Assembly (NCBI RefSeq): GCF_900142525.1
Contig: NZ_FRBD01000009.1
Location: forward strand, 80,829-144,828
Direction: 5' to 3'
Length of the DNA: 64,000 nt
Source: Xylanibacter ruminicola
Lineage (GTDB): Bacteria; Bacteroidota; Bacteroidia; Bacteroidales; Bacteroidaceae
The stretch's first letter is position 1; every line of letters begins with the position of its first letter. The translations under genes were made by a program, and so were the position numbers. Below, piece after piece: positions 55,461-63,996 of the stretch. Under the pieces are notes generated by a model that worked only from the letters and a program-made list of their open reading frames with translations, did not search any database and was not told the DNA's origin.

Positions 55461-57593
55461 TTAATCTTCCAGTGAAATGTCCTTATTGTTTGCAGTTATG
55501 TTAACCCATCCCTGAACGGTACAGGTAATCTTATCAATACCAGACTTCTTCAAAGTGAATGTATAGGTGTATGTATGACCAGGGAACCAGCGAGTAATTG
55601 CAGCACCTTGAGCCTGATTCTTTTGATTAGTAACAGTTTCTGCTTTTATTTCACTCAATTTCTTTACGATATAATACTGGTTGTTGTCGCCTGTTACGAT
55701 AGTAATGCCTACATAGTCATCGTCTGTTGGATTGTCTCCACGAACAAGAGCCTGAGGAACAATTGCATAAGAAAACTCTGTTCCTGTAGCATTTTTAGGG
55801 GTAATCTCCTGTTCACCAGTAATTGTACTGGTAGGTATTACAAGACCATTACCCATCTGAACATGAGCTGAATTGCTGAGTTTAGTTATATAAACCTTGC
55901 TATTGTCAAGAGTAACTTTGTCTGAACCAGTAGTGGTCTGAAGCTTAATTATAATATTACTCATCATGTGCTGATCTGTGATATTGATTTTTGCTTTTGT
56001 GGCACCGATTGCACTTGAGAGTGTAGCCTCATAACCATTTGTTACATTATAAATAGGTTCAGTTGTCATTGGAGCGCCCCAATGAAAATCTGTTGATGCA
56101 ACAGGGCCTGATGTAATCTCGAAGTAGTCTTTGGCTGCAGATGTTTCAATCGTTGTGTTTTCATTAACTGTGCGGAAGTGGTAATATGCTTTGTTGCTTT
56201 CAAAATACCAGTCTGTGCTCCAACTGTTATCGCCATTGTCGCGCAATGTAGCATAATCAGTATAATCGCCATCCCATTTTTTGCCGACATAGTTGTCGGT
56301 TATAGTTGAACTTTCGTCGAGAAGTCGATACAATTTGAAGTCTTTACTATATTCACCTGATTGTGAGTCGTAGATTCCGTCAAGTGTTATACGAGCATTT
56401 GATGGGTTAAAATTTACTGCATCAACATCTGCCCATGGTTCTACAACAGCAGTTACATTAATAATATTTGTCTTGCCGACAGTAATTTGGTAATTGTAAT
56501 TCAGCCCCTGCTCCATGATGATTTTGTCAGCATCCTTCTTTGTCATACCCGTAGCATTCTTCAAGGCATCATACATTTGAGCCTGAGTAATGAAATACTG
56601 GTTATCATCGATGGTGAAAGTCAGCATATTTGTTGTAGCTGTCGAACTGATTACATAGTCAGGAAGAATCTGTGCCATCAAAGAATAAGTCATGTTTGAA
56701 GCTGGTGTCTGTTCTGCCATGAGATCAATATCTTTTTTCGTCACATTTGACCATGTACCTTCTTTCAAATCCAAATCACCATCAACAGGAACGTTTAGGA
56801 TCTTTACATTGGTGTTATCTGCGAATTGAAATGAACCTGTTCCTGTAAAGCCATCACCCTTCTTTAGATTAACAGTGATTCGGCTCAGAGCATGATTGAA
56901 TACGAGGTGTCCCTTGTCAAACTTACCAGGGCCGTCTGTTTCTAATGTGTTCTGCAAGCGAAACTGCATTCTACCATTCTCTAGATTAGTGTTGTCCTCA
57001 GGATATTTTTGATTTGTGAAATCGTATTTGTAGACTCCGTTTAAACCATCTTCCTTGATATTGTTGCTGTAAGTAAGGTCCTCGTTGGCAAGAGTGGTGC
57101 CTGTCTGTGTTGTAGATACTACCCAATTAATCTTCTCATTCTCTGTAGTTTCTGTAAACCAGATAGTACTTCCATCTGTAAGTTTCTCTTCGACGGTTTT
57201 GCCGTTGTTCAAAATATCAGTTTTATCTGGAACAGCCAAAGCAAAAACAGAAAGGTTTGCTTTACGTCCAAAAGCATCATCCCAATAACGGACATAAGCT
57301 CCATCCACGGAAATTGCAGAATAATCCTTGCCCGTTGCTGCTGCAGCTGCATTTGCTACGGTACGAGTATAACGTGTATTACCACTACCATCCTCACTTT
57401 TGATGCGCATAGCCATCTTTGTACTCGCTTTAAAACCAGCGCGAGTCATGGGTTGTTGACTCTCCTCGACAGAGAATGAGATAGCAGTCTTGTTGCTTGG
57501 ATCTACGACGTCTGTGTTACTCTCCAGGTCGTTGTTACATGCTGTTGTCACCAGTGCGGTGGCTAGAACCAGCGGGTAGAAAAGTTGTTTCAT
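55461..57593 (-). CDS. Two-module fimbrillin-family lipoprotein
   Basis: 710 residues. Lipobox LVTTAC (Cys 19), Thr-Arg site in QPMTRAGF (R51). First unit with LVFNHALSRITVNLKKGDGF and closing strand VTAVVEPWADVDAVN; second unit with INITDQHMMSNIIIKLQTT and HTYTYTFTLKKSGIDKITC, ending VQGWVNITANNKD. It is the first of three consecutive two-unit members. A 30-bp gap separates it from the upstream fimbrillin gene. Confidence 0.8.
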   Translation of the reverse strand: MKQLFYPLVLATALVTTACNNDLESNTDVVDPSNKTAISFSVEESQQPMTRAGFKASTKMAMRIKSEDGSGNTRYTRTVANAAAAATGKDYSAISVDGAYVRYWDDAFGRKANLSVFALAVPDKTDILNNGKTVEEKLTDGSTIWFTETTENEKINWVVSTTQTGTTLANEDLTYSNNIKEDGLNGVYKYDFTNQKYPEDNTNLENGRMQFRLQNTLETDGPGKFDKGHLVFNHALSRITVNLKKGDGFTGTGSFQFADNTNVKILNVPVDGDLDLKEGTWSNVTKKDIDLMAEQTPASNMTYSLMAQILPDYVISSTATTNMLTFTIDDNQYFITQAQMYDALKNATGMTKKDADKIIMEQGLNYNYQITVGKTNIINVTAVVEPWADVDAVNFNPSNARITLDGIYDSQSGEYSKDFKLYRLLDESSTITDNYVGKKWDGDYTDYATLRDNGDNSWSTDWYFESNKAYYHFRTVNENTTIETSAAKDYFEITSGPVASTDFHWGAPMTTEPIYNVTNGYEATLSSAIGATKAKINITDQHMMSNIIIKLQTTTGSDKVTLDNSKVYITKLSNSAHVQMGNGLVIPTSTITGEQEITPKNATGTEFSYAIVPQALVRGDNPTDDDYVGITIVTGDNNQYYIVKKLSEIKAETVTNQKNQAQGAAITRWFPGHTYTYTFTLKKSGIDKITCTVQGWVNITANNKDISLED

Positions 57594-57623
57594 ATCGTTT
57601 ATTTATTCTATTATTATTTCTTG

Positions 57624-58904
57624 TTATTGTTCGAGATTGGTATCTATTGATCCATAGACTTCTGTCCATGGAGTTAACGTGGCCGTACATTCAATTCGGA
57701 TGGGATAAAACTCCGTAATCTTCATCTTGTACGTATATATATAGTTCGACTTCCAAGTAAATCTACTTACTTCCTGATTGTCAACATAAGCAGTCACTGG
57801 TATATCGGTATAGGTCAATGTATGAGTAGATTCATCATACTTTACCTGGTCTGTCTCTTTAATATATTCCTTCACAAAGCCATCATCCTTTAAAGTGAAC
57901 GAAATCATCAGTTCCACCTTGTCTTGAGGAATCTGCAATATGCCATCCTCGCACTGACACCAATAGGCATTCGACTCTTCATTGTATTCTGCGAATTTGT
58001 CAGTACCAGCATCTGTAAGTAAGGTATAATCACCACTCACAGTTGTTGGATTGGTGAACTCGCCCTCAATCATCGTCTTCTGACTCAAGTCAGCAGAATA
58101 GCCATTGGCCGATGTCACGAAACCACCATCACGCTTCACCTTGATTACAATGTTTCTGAGTTGTAGCTCTGCTGGGTCGTTCGACTCGTATGTACTATAG
58201 AGGGCAAAACGCACTTTCGTGGTAAAATGATGGAACGGCAGAGCTACGTAGCGGCTTAATGTTGTTGTTGCGCCGTTGCCACTCTTGTTAATGTTTTTAT
58301 CGCCATTCAGCAGGTCGTAATCCGAATTATTACTCTCTGAAGTACAGCGTATCTGAGCAGGCATATAGGGTTCTTCGCCCTTAGTCACTATTCCATTAGC
58401 GCAAGTTTCACTCTTAAATGTTACAGTATTAGGTATTATGAGTTGATTGGCTGATAATGTAAACTGAGATATCTGATTACTTGGAGGACAAGGGGTGATG
58501 GCGTAGAAACGATAGGGCATCGATGCGAAATCCCAGTATCGCATAATCTGTGTCTGATAAAAGGAACGAGATTCCGAAGATACATAATCCCATTTGGTAT
58601 TGTTATTCCAGTTATCAACATAGATGTTTACCTGATACTTATCCATCACCACCTGCTGGTTAGAGGTTCCGAAACCTTTCCAACTGCTCACCAGAAACCC
58701 TTGCGATAATGGCTCTGCTGCACGTGTTGCCCTTGTTACAGGAGCATTGAGAGCCGCCTGACTGAACTGCATAGGTGTATCGCCCTCATGGTTTTCTGTT
58801 TGCTCGATGATTGAATCAGATGAACACGCGGTGAGGTTGGCACACAGCAATAGTGTGCCAATCCACCACATGGTTTTAAAGTTATATTTAGAAGTCAGAA
58901 CCAT
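57624..58904 (-). CDS. Fimbrillin-family lipoprotein
   Basis: About 426 residues if the ATG at 58904 (MVLTSKYNFKTMWW) is used; it overlaps the preceding gene by 17 bases but supplies the positive N-region expected of a lipoprotein signal. A second option is the ATG at 58871. The lipobox is NLTAC (Cys 27 with the first start); the Thr-Arg site is in APVTRATR (R58). Single fimbrillin unit: LPFHHFTTKVRFALYST (about 206-222) and YIYTYKMKITEF at the end, with LTPWTEVYG. The second gene after DUF5119 in the array. Confidence 0.75.
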   Translation of the reverse strand: MVLTSKYNFKTMWWIGTLLLCANLTACSSDSIIEQTENHEGDTPMQFSQAALNAPVTRATRAAEPLSQGFLVSSWKGFGTSNQQVVMDKYQVNIYVDNWNNNTKWDYVSSESRSFYQTQIMRYWDFASMPYRFYAITPCPPSNQISQFTLSANQLIIPNTVTFKSETCANGIVTKGEEPYMPAQIRCTSESNNSDYDLLNGDKNINKSGNGATTTLSRYVALPFHHFTTKVRFALYSTYESNDPAELQLRNIVIKVKRDGGFVTSANGYSADLSQKTMIEGEFTNPTTVSGDYTLLTDAGTDKFAEYNEESNAYWCQCEDGILQIPQDKVELMISFTLKDDGFVKEYIKETDQVKYDESTHTLTYTDIPVTAYVDNQEVSRFTWKSNYIYTYKMKITEFYPIRIECTATLTPWTEVYGSIDTNLEQ

Positions 58905-60264
58905 TATCACTAGTACTATATGCCTCAACAGTAGCGCCATCGAATACGATGGGATAAAGAGCCTTTTCTGTTGGAATAGTAGGATCCTCTATGTTAGGAG
59001 TAGTCGTGCTAGTAGAACCTGTTGAATTATTAGTAATCTTGAAGGTGTATGTATATGCGGTGTTAGGCTGCCAAGCTGCGATATAAGTTGTTGTTTCTCC
59101 TGAAACACTCTTCGCAGGAACATATACGCGTGCATCGTGAACGGTAATCTCCTCACCATTATCCTCAGCTATCAGCTTATATGACACGTGGAAGGTAAAA
59201 CCAACCTCACTAGTTGTAGGCTGAGCTACAGGATAGTATGTTTTTGGTGATGCGGCATATGTTTGAGTGCCAGAAGTAACCTGCTCAGGGATAACATTGT
59301 ATTTGGTGCCTGTGACTTTAGCAGTGTATGCTTCCAGATTTGTAGTAGGAACATCGAACTTCAAATTCTCCTGAGTCTTGTTTGCAGCGTCATCAACATG
59401 GCTCACAGTGGCAGTAGGTTTCATATCAGTATCATAACTGATGGTAGCGCCACAGGTGGTATAGTAGTCAGTCTTTGTATAGATGGTACCGCTCTTGGTG
59501 GCAGGAGTAGCCTGAATACCAGTTTCTTTAGTCGTCACATCGATAATCTGTACTTTATAACCAGGAATATCCTCATAGAATTGCAGGTTTACCTTTGCGC
59601 CAAGGTGATAAAACTGCAGTAAAACATCTTTCTTATCTGAATTTAAAGCTTTGTAACCGGCATAAAGAAATTCCGTCTTGCTGTTGTCAGTGTAGCCAGC
59701 TGTCTGAGCACCGTTCTCTACGGTTATCTTACCATCGGCATAGCTTACGCCACTAGCCTTGTAAGGAGCATAAGCATAGAAATTGGTATTTGTATATGCC
59801 AAGTCCCAATAGCGGAGATACTGGTAATCGTTGGCTGACTTGTACTCAGTCTGAGTAGCGAGATAGCCCTTAGAAGAATCTGTATTCTTATATTCTGCTT
59901 TACCGAGTTTCTCATAGAACCAAGGCGACTGGTGGTCATCAAGTTTACCGGCACTTGCATCCCATGTTGAGGCGCCGTTCAGAGCATAACCCTTACCATT
60001 GCCATCAGAGTATCCCACCAAGTAGTTGTTCATCACCTGCTGGCTGTTAGTACCATTAACCTTGTAAGCCCAAACACCAAAGTTGTAGCGCTCAAGGGTT
60101 TCAAAATTTGTACCACGCGTAATGTTCTTTTTCTCCACACCGAAAGCGATGGGTGCTTCCTGGTCTGCAGCAGAGTTGTTTACCAACCCATCACTACTAC
60201 AACTGGCCAAGGCCATAGCAGCTACTGCAAAAAATACTTGTTTCTTCATCTTTTTTTTATTCAT
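58888..60264 (-). CDS. Fimbrillin-family lipoprotein, first of the array
   Basis: 458 residues from MNKKKMKKQV (a start five codons later is also possible). Lipobox LASC (Cys 22), Thr-Arg site in KNITRGTN (R50), the shortest Cys-to-Arg distance in the array. Single unit with LQFYHLGAKVNLQFYEDI (about 215-232) and a C-terminal strand AYTYTFKITNNSTG. As the first fimbrillin after the two putative anchor proteins, it is a candidate base or main-shaft subunit. A 28-bp gap precedes it, with a clear TTTTTTTATTCATTT AT-rich leader. Confidence 0.8.
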   Translation of the reverse strand: MNKKKMKKQVFFAVAAMALASCSSDGLVNNSAADQEAPIAFGVEKKNITRGTNFETLERYNFGVWAYKVNGTNSQQVMNNYLVGYSDGNGKGYALNGASTWDASAGKLDDHQSPWFYEKLGKAEYKNTDSSKGYLATQTEYKSANDYQYLRYWDLAYTNTNFYAYAPYKASGVSYADGKITVENGAQTAGYTDNSKTEFLYAGYKALNSDKKDVLLQFYHLGAKVNLQFYEDIPGYKVQIIDVTTKETGIQATPATKSGTIYTKTDYYTTCGATISYDTDMKPTATVSHVDDAANKTQENLKFDVPTTNLEAYTAKVTGTKYNVIPEQVTSGTQTYAASPKTYYPVAQPTTSEVGFTFHVSYKLIAEDNGEEITVHDARVYVPAKSVSGETTTYIAAWQPNTAYTYTFKITNNSTGSTSTTTPNIEDPTIPTEKALYPIVFDGATVEAYSTSDNGSDF

Positions 60265-60292
60265 TTATTTGCTTTATTACTAGTAATAATAA

Positions 60293-61456
60293 TTATATCT
60301 CTATATGCCATTCCACCTGGTCGTAATCCTCTACTGTGGGAATAAACAGGCTGCCGCCACCTTCTTCTTCATTCTGGGGTTTTTCCAGTTTACTGCAGTC
60401 TATCCACACGGTTATCACGCCGCCATGCGAGTTTGCCTGCATCTGACTGGTCACATCGGCCTCGTAGGTCTTTACCTGATTATTGTTCCATACCAGGTCG
60501 TAGTACACCATATTCTTCAGATTGGCGCGACCGCCTTTATATTCGGCCCCCGAGCGGTAGTATGGTTCGTTGTCGCAAAGGCCGAAGGTGGTCAGCTTAC
60601 CACCGAACACATCGCAGAGCTTTCCCTCTACTTCGATGTTCTGTTTCATGCGGGTGTTGAAGTACACCAGACTTGGTGTGTTGCCTGTATGGCCCGTATT
60701 CACATTTGTACTGCTGGCCATCGACGATATAGCGGTATTACCGTTTATTCCCTTTATTCGACCGTCGTCGTTGTTTAGCAACACAAACTGCACCAGATAG
60801 ATATACACCAGCGGGTGCAACTCGGCTTCTAAGTGCTTAATATAGATATTCTCAACCGGATCGTACTCGTAATCGCTCAGATCGGGCGATATATACACAT
60901 TCTCCGAGTAGGCGCCATAGAAAATCTCAGGCTGATTCAGAATTCCCAATGGAGTTTCGTCGCCGTTCGACCTGCTTGCCTCCAGTATGCTGCGCGCTAT
61001 GCCTCGTGTACCGGTTGTTGTCGCTATAACAGAGTCGCCATCCTCTTTTATCAACAACACCTGGGTGCCATCCTTCGAGTCGATGTTACTATACAGCAAC
61101 ATGTCGTAGTATCCAAACTGGAAGTAACGTCGGAAACGGTTTGTATTGATGGTGAACATGTCTACACTGGTGTGTTTGTTATGGATATCATCGCCCTTGT
61201 AGTAGCGATACACCTCATAACTCGTTGGTATTGGATAGTCTAATCCGCCCCAAATGGAGTCGTCTTTTATATCCCAACCGTAATACCATTCATGATTCAG
61301 CTGCACCTCATTATCCCAAACAATGTTCATTTCAGTCTGTGACACCTGCACCTCCACGCCTATCTCCTGTCCAGGCAGATGCAATGGTGGCTCAATGCAT
61401 CCCACTAAGCCCTGCATTACTGCTATTATATATATAATAAGGTGTAAACGTTTCAT
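60293..61456 (-). CDS. DUF5119-like lipoprotein
   Basis: 387 residues from the ATG at 61454-61456 (MKRLHLIIYIIAVMQGLVGC, Cys 20); the longer frame would not give a signal peptide. Landmarks: WYYGWD-type segment early (LNHEWYYGWDIKDDS), YHPLV-like ELHPLVYIYLVQF, NTGHTGNTPSLVYFNTRM and YDLVWNNNQVK near the end. This matches the DUF5119 family, which is usually encoded with DUF3575 proteins and fimbrillins. It lacks the Thr-Arg site of the fimbrillins, so it may be an anchor rather than a polymer subunit. The start overlaps the upstream stop by four bases (ATGA). Confidence 0.75.
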   Translation of the reverse strand: MKRLHLIIYIIAVMQGLVGCIEPPLHLPGQEIGVEVQVSQTEMNIVWDNEVQLNHEWYYGWDIKDDSIWGGLDYPIPTSYEVYRYYKGDDIHNKHTSVDMFTINTNRFRRYFQFGYYDMLLYSNIDSKDGTQVLLIKEDGDSVIATTTGTRGIARSILEASRSNGDETPLGILNQPEIFYGAYSENVYISPDLSDYEYDPVENIYIKHLEAELHPLVYIYLVQFVLLNNDDGRIKGINGNTAISSMASSTNVNTGHTGNTPSLVYFNTRMKQNIEVEGKLCDVFGGKLTTFGLCDNEPYYRSGAEYKGGRANLKNMVYYDLVWNNNQVKTYEADVTSQMQANSHGGVITVWIDCSKLEKPQNEEEGGGSLFIPTVEDYDQVEWHIEI

Positions 61457-62907
61457 CTTACAACCTCCTTTCCACGCTTTCGGTAAATAATATCGTAGGT
61501 TATATGCACACCTGCATTGGTAGGTCCGAGCCACATAAAGCGGTGGTTGCGCTCCTTAAATTCACTTGTGTTACCATGATAGTCATAATAGTAGAGACCA
61601 TCAATAGACCCATTAACAGGATTTCCCCACACATACGGGTCGTATCTAGTCACAAAGAAGCCCAGACTGGCACTGACCTCCAACCTCAGGTTACCTCGCT
61701 TGTTCAGGTTCCATGTGTGACCTACTCCTATGCCGGCGCCGCCACCTTCGCCCTGCCAACCTTTGTCGGGACCGAAACCTATACCGTATTTCATAAACTC
61801 TGCATATCCGTCAAGATAGGGACCTACGAACTCTCCCCCACCCTTAAAATATCGACGCACCGACAGTTGGAAGTCGCGAATCTGCATAAAGTTCTGCGTA
61901 TCCCAATGTCTGTGGTTGGTAAAAGTAAAACCAGCGTTGAAAGTATAGTGGCCGCTCAGCGGGTAATATTCTGCCTGAATGTTCGCGCCCGGTGCAAAGC
62001 CAAACTGAGGTACATAGAGGAAGTCATGTAAGAGATTAGTTCTCACAGCAATCATATGTCTACGAGGATATTCACTTTCCATTTCTGCAGCAGGTATCTC
62101 TACGATTGTATCACCTGGCAGCACAGACAGTTCCTGTGCAGTGGAGTCAACAGCCGACACGCTGGATGGAGTCGACATCTGACAAGGCTTGGCTACATAC
62201 CACAACACCACACGACTTTGACGTAGCGTGGGGAAGTATTGTTTCAGCAGTCGCTTCCAAGTACGTCCGCCATTCAGGGCCATCAACATTTGTTTGCATC
62301 GACGTTCATCAGCGTTACTTTTCTCCCAGATATCCTTTACCTGCTTATATTCCACGTCGCCAGCCTGCTCCATCAATTTCACCAAATAGGCATAATCCTC
62401 CGTTACGCACTTAGCACTTACGGGATAATCAGAAACGGGAGCATCCTCATGTCTGTTCAGAAATTCTATCAAACGTTTCGTACGCTCACGACTTAAGCGA
62501 ACATTATTATCGTAAGGGCCCTCTGGAGAAGCTGCACCTTTTACAAATACTTCACGCAACACCAGATGATGCTTCTTGACCCAAGGCAGCAAGCTATCGT
62601 TATACAGACTGATAAAAGGATCATCCTTTTTAATTTCAGTACGGTTAACCTCAAATCTCAGACCTCGAGCAATTTCATCAAACAGAGAATCACAAATAAC
62701 TGGTGGAGTAGTAACCATTGAGTCAGACACGAAGACAAAAGGATAGTCTGGAAGCTGCCTGTATGATTTAGCATAGCTCTCATCGAAGATGCGGCCATCA
62801 CCACACCCACGTGTCCAATCCGTCTGAGCCAATACGGTCAGCTGGCAGCGACAGATTAATACGAACACAATGAAAAACTTCAGTCTACAGCTGAATTTTG
62901 TTTTCAC
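61453..62907 (-). CDS. DUF3575/OmpA-like outer-membrane protein, first gene of the fimbrial operon
   Basis: 484 residues with a signal peptide ending near LAQ (residue 28). The N-terminal half has an OmpA-like peptidoglycan-binding pattern (EVFVKGAASPEGPYDNNVRLS then RERTKRLIEFLNR, about 118-152), and the C-terminal half (about 275-484) fits DUF3575: AVRTNLLHDFLYVPQFG followed by beta-strands GIGVGHTWNLNKRGNLRLE. Together this suggests an outer-membrane protein tied to the cell wall that anchors the fibre. It lies downstream of a consensus promoter (62967-62998), with 60 bp of leader. Confidence 0.78.
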   Translation of the reverse strand: MKTKFSCRLKFFIVFVLICRCQLTVLAQTDWTRGCGDGRIFDESYAKSYRQLPDYPFVFVSDSMVTTPPVICDSLFDEIARGLRFEVNRTEIKKDDPFISLYNDSLLPWVKKHHLVLREVFVKGAASPEGPYDNNVRLSRERTKRLIEFLNRHEDAPVSDYPVSAKCVTEDYAYLVKLMEQAGDVEYKQVKDIWEKSNADERRCKQMLMALNGGRTWKRLLKQYFPTLRQSRVVLWYVAKPCQMSTPSSVSAVDSTAQELSVLPGDTIVEIPAAEMESEYPRRHMIAVRTNLLHDFLYVPQFGFAPGANIQAEYYPLSGHYTFNAGFTFTNHRHWDTQNFMQIRDFQLSVRRYFKGGGEFVGPYLDGYAEFMKYGIGFGPDKGWQGEGGGAGIGVGHTWNLNKRGNLRLEVSASLGFFVTRYDPYVWGNPVNGSIDGLYYYDYHGNTSEFKERNHRFMWLGPTNAGVHITYDIIYRKRGKEVVR

Positions 62908-62966
62908 CTTAATCCTTTAAGTAATGTTTTATTATATCAATCCCTAATTTTGCAAAAATGCAAATG

Positions 62967-62998
62967 CAAAATTACACAAATTATGCAAAAAACACAAA
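62967..62998 (-). promoter_or_regulatory. Promoter of the fimbrillin operon
   Basis: TTTG (62998-62995), 20 bp, TAATTTTG (62974-62967), then CATTTGC. ATGCAAA occurs three times around it (62953-62988), perhaps a binding repeat. No invertible repeat flanks this promoter, so phase variation by DNA inversion is not indicated here. Confidence 0.6.
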
Positions 62999-63032
62999 AT
63001 TAATTGTCAAGTTAACAATATTTAGCTTTCCC

Positions 63033-63431
63033 TTATCTACGTTTGTACGTTATTTCCTGATAAATGCCTTGGCGCACCTCCGTTCTCAGTAGCATTTGTT
63101 GTTTGGTCAGCGTCACCACCTCATGTTCTTCACGTCCTTCTATGTTCAGTTTCCGCCCATCAAATGAATATCCTACTGGCGGACTGGCCTCGTCTGTACG
63201 GTCGTACTGGGTGATGGTGCGATCGGTAATCACCCAATAACCTACGCCAAGCCCTGGTTTACTGTACCCCTCTCCCTCGGCATAAAACTGAGTGCTGATG
63301 GCATCCCATGTACCTATCAGCTCGGCATCGTCGTTATCATAACCATTATAATCTGCACTGCATGCCGTCATACTTAAACTCATAATTCCTGCCATCGCGG
63401 CAGCCATCAAATACTTTAAATTCCACGTCAT
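63033..63431 (-). CDS. Small lipocalin-like lipoprotein
   Basis: 132 residues. Lipobox SMTAC (Cys 24), then a beta-rich domain starting ELIGTWDAISTQFY and continuing ITDRTITQYDRTDE, KLNIEGREEHEVVTLTKQQM, with the even spacing of a small lipocalin-like barrel. No Thr-Arg site. Its own promoter lies at 63468-63498. It lies 125 bp from the fimbrillin operon promoter, so it may be read through into it or transcribed alone. Function unknown; a surface lipoprotein by the signal peptide. Confidence 0.65.
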   Translation of the reverse strand: MTWNLKYLMAAAMAGIMSLSMTACSADYNGYDNDDAELIGTWDAISTQFYAEGEGYSKPGLGVGYWVITDRTITQYDRTDEASPPVGYSFDGRKLNIEGREEHEVVTLTKQQMLLRTEVRQGIYQEITYKRR

Positions 63432-63467
63432 AGGCTAACATGTTTTAGATTGTAGTACTTCCTGAGG

Positions 63468-63498
63468 CAAATATAAGCAAAATCCTTAAAACTTCCAA
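63468..63498 (-). promoter_or_regulatory. Promoter of the lipocalin-like gene
   Basis: TTGG (63498-63495), about 20 bp, TATATTTG (63475-63468) followed by CC. The leader is about 35 nt. Confidence 0.5.
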
Positions 63499-63499
63499 G

Positions 63500-63760
63500 C
63501 TTTTTTGCAAAAAAATAATCGCAAAGTTTTTTTATATCAAAGTTTATTTTTCACGCCATTGTTGTTTTATTGTTAGCGCTGACGTAACCTTATCATAATC
63601 AAGTAGTTAGCAATTAGAGAGTATTGGTAGCAATAACAACAAAGTCGGACTAAAAAAAGTTTTATTCAAAGAAATAACAAAAAACGATCTGATTTCAGCG
63701 GAAAAGTGATCGAGAGGACTGCCCCTATGATTCTTATAACGAGAAAATCAATAAATTACG
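63500..63760. other. AT-rich intergenic region without a gene
   Basis: No convincing gene in either strand. It contains one GTTA-9 nt-TAAC pair (63577-63593) but no second copy. Confidence 0.4.
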
Positions 63761-63854
63761 GCCAACTATTCATAAAAACGTTGTATATTGCTGAGTATCA
63801 GCATTTTAACACTATGAATAGTTGGCGTCAACTATTCATACACTATTCATAGTG
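63761..63854. repeat. Cluster of ACTATTCATA boxes with a 14-bp inverted repeat
   Basis: GCCAACTATTCATA (63761-63774) and its exact reverse complement (63813-63826) flank a 38-bp segment with a nested palindrome TGCTGA-GTA-TCAGCA. Two more copies follow directly: ACTATTCATA (63831-63840) and CACTATTCATAGTG (63841-63854). In total four copies of one motif in 94 bp, an operator-like cluster or a recombination site. Confidence 0.7.
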
Positions 63855-63959
63855 ATGATACAATATGTATATTATTTGACATAACAGATGTGAATAAATG
63901 GCAGCAAAAAGACTGTTTCCAACAGTGATAGAAATGGGTTACATACCGTCACATCGGCG

Positions 63960-63996
63960 GTGACACTCTGTCACACCCACGGTTACAGAGTGTCAC
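63960..63996. repeat. 12-bp inverted repeat hairpin at the window edge
   Basis: GTGACACTCTGT (63960-63971) and ACAGAGTGTCAC (63985-63996) are perfect complements with a 13-nt loop. The sequence after it is cut off, so a T-run cannot be checked. Confidence 0.55.

Noticed and set aside
63577..63593. GTTA-TAAC pair as an invertible-promoter repeat
   Set aside because: Only one copy found; invertible promoters need two inverted copies around a promoter.
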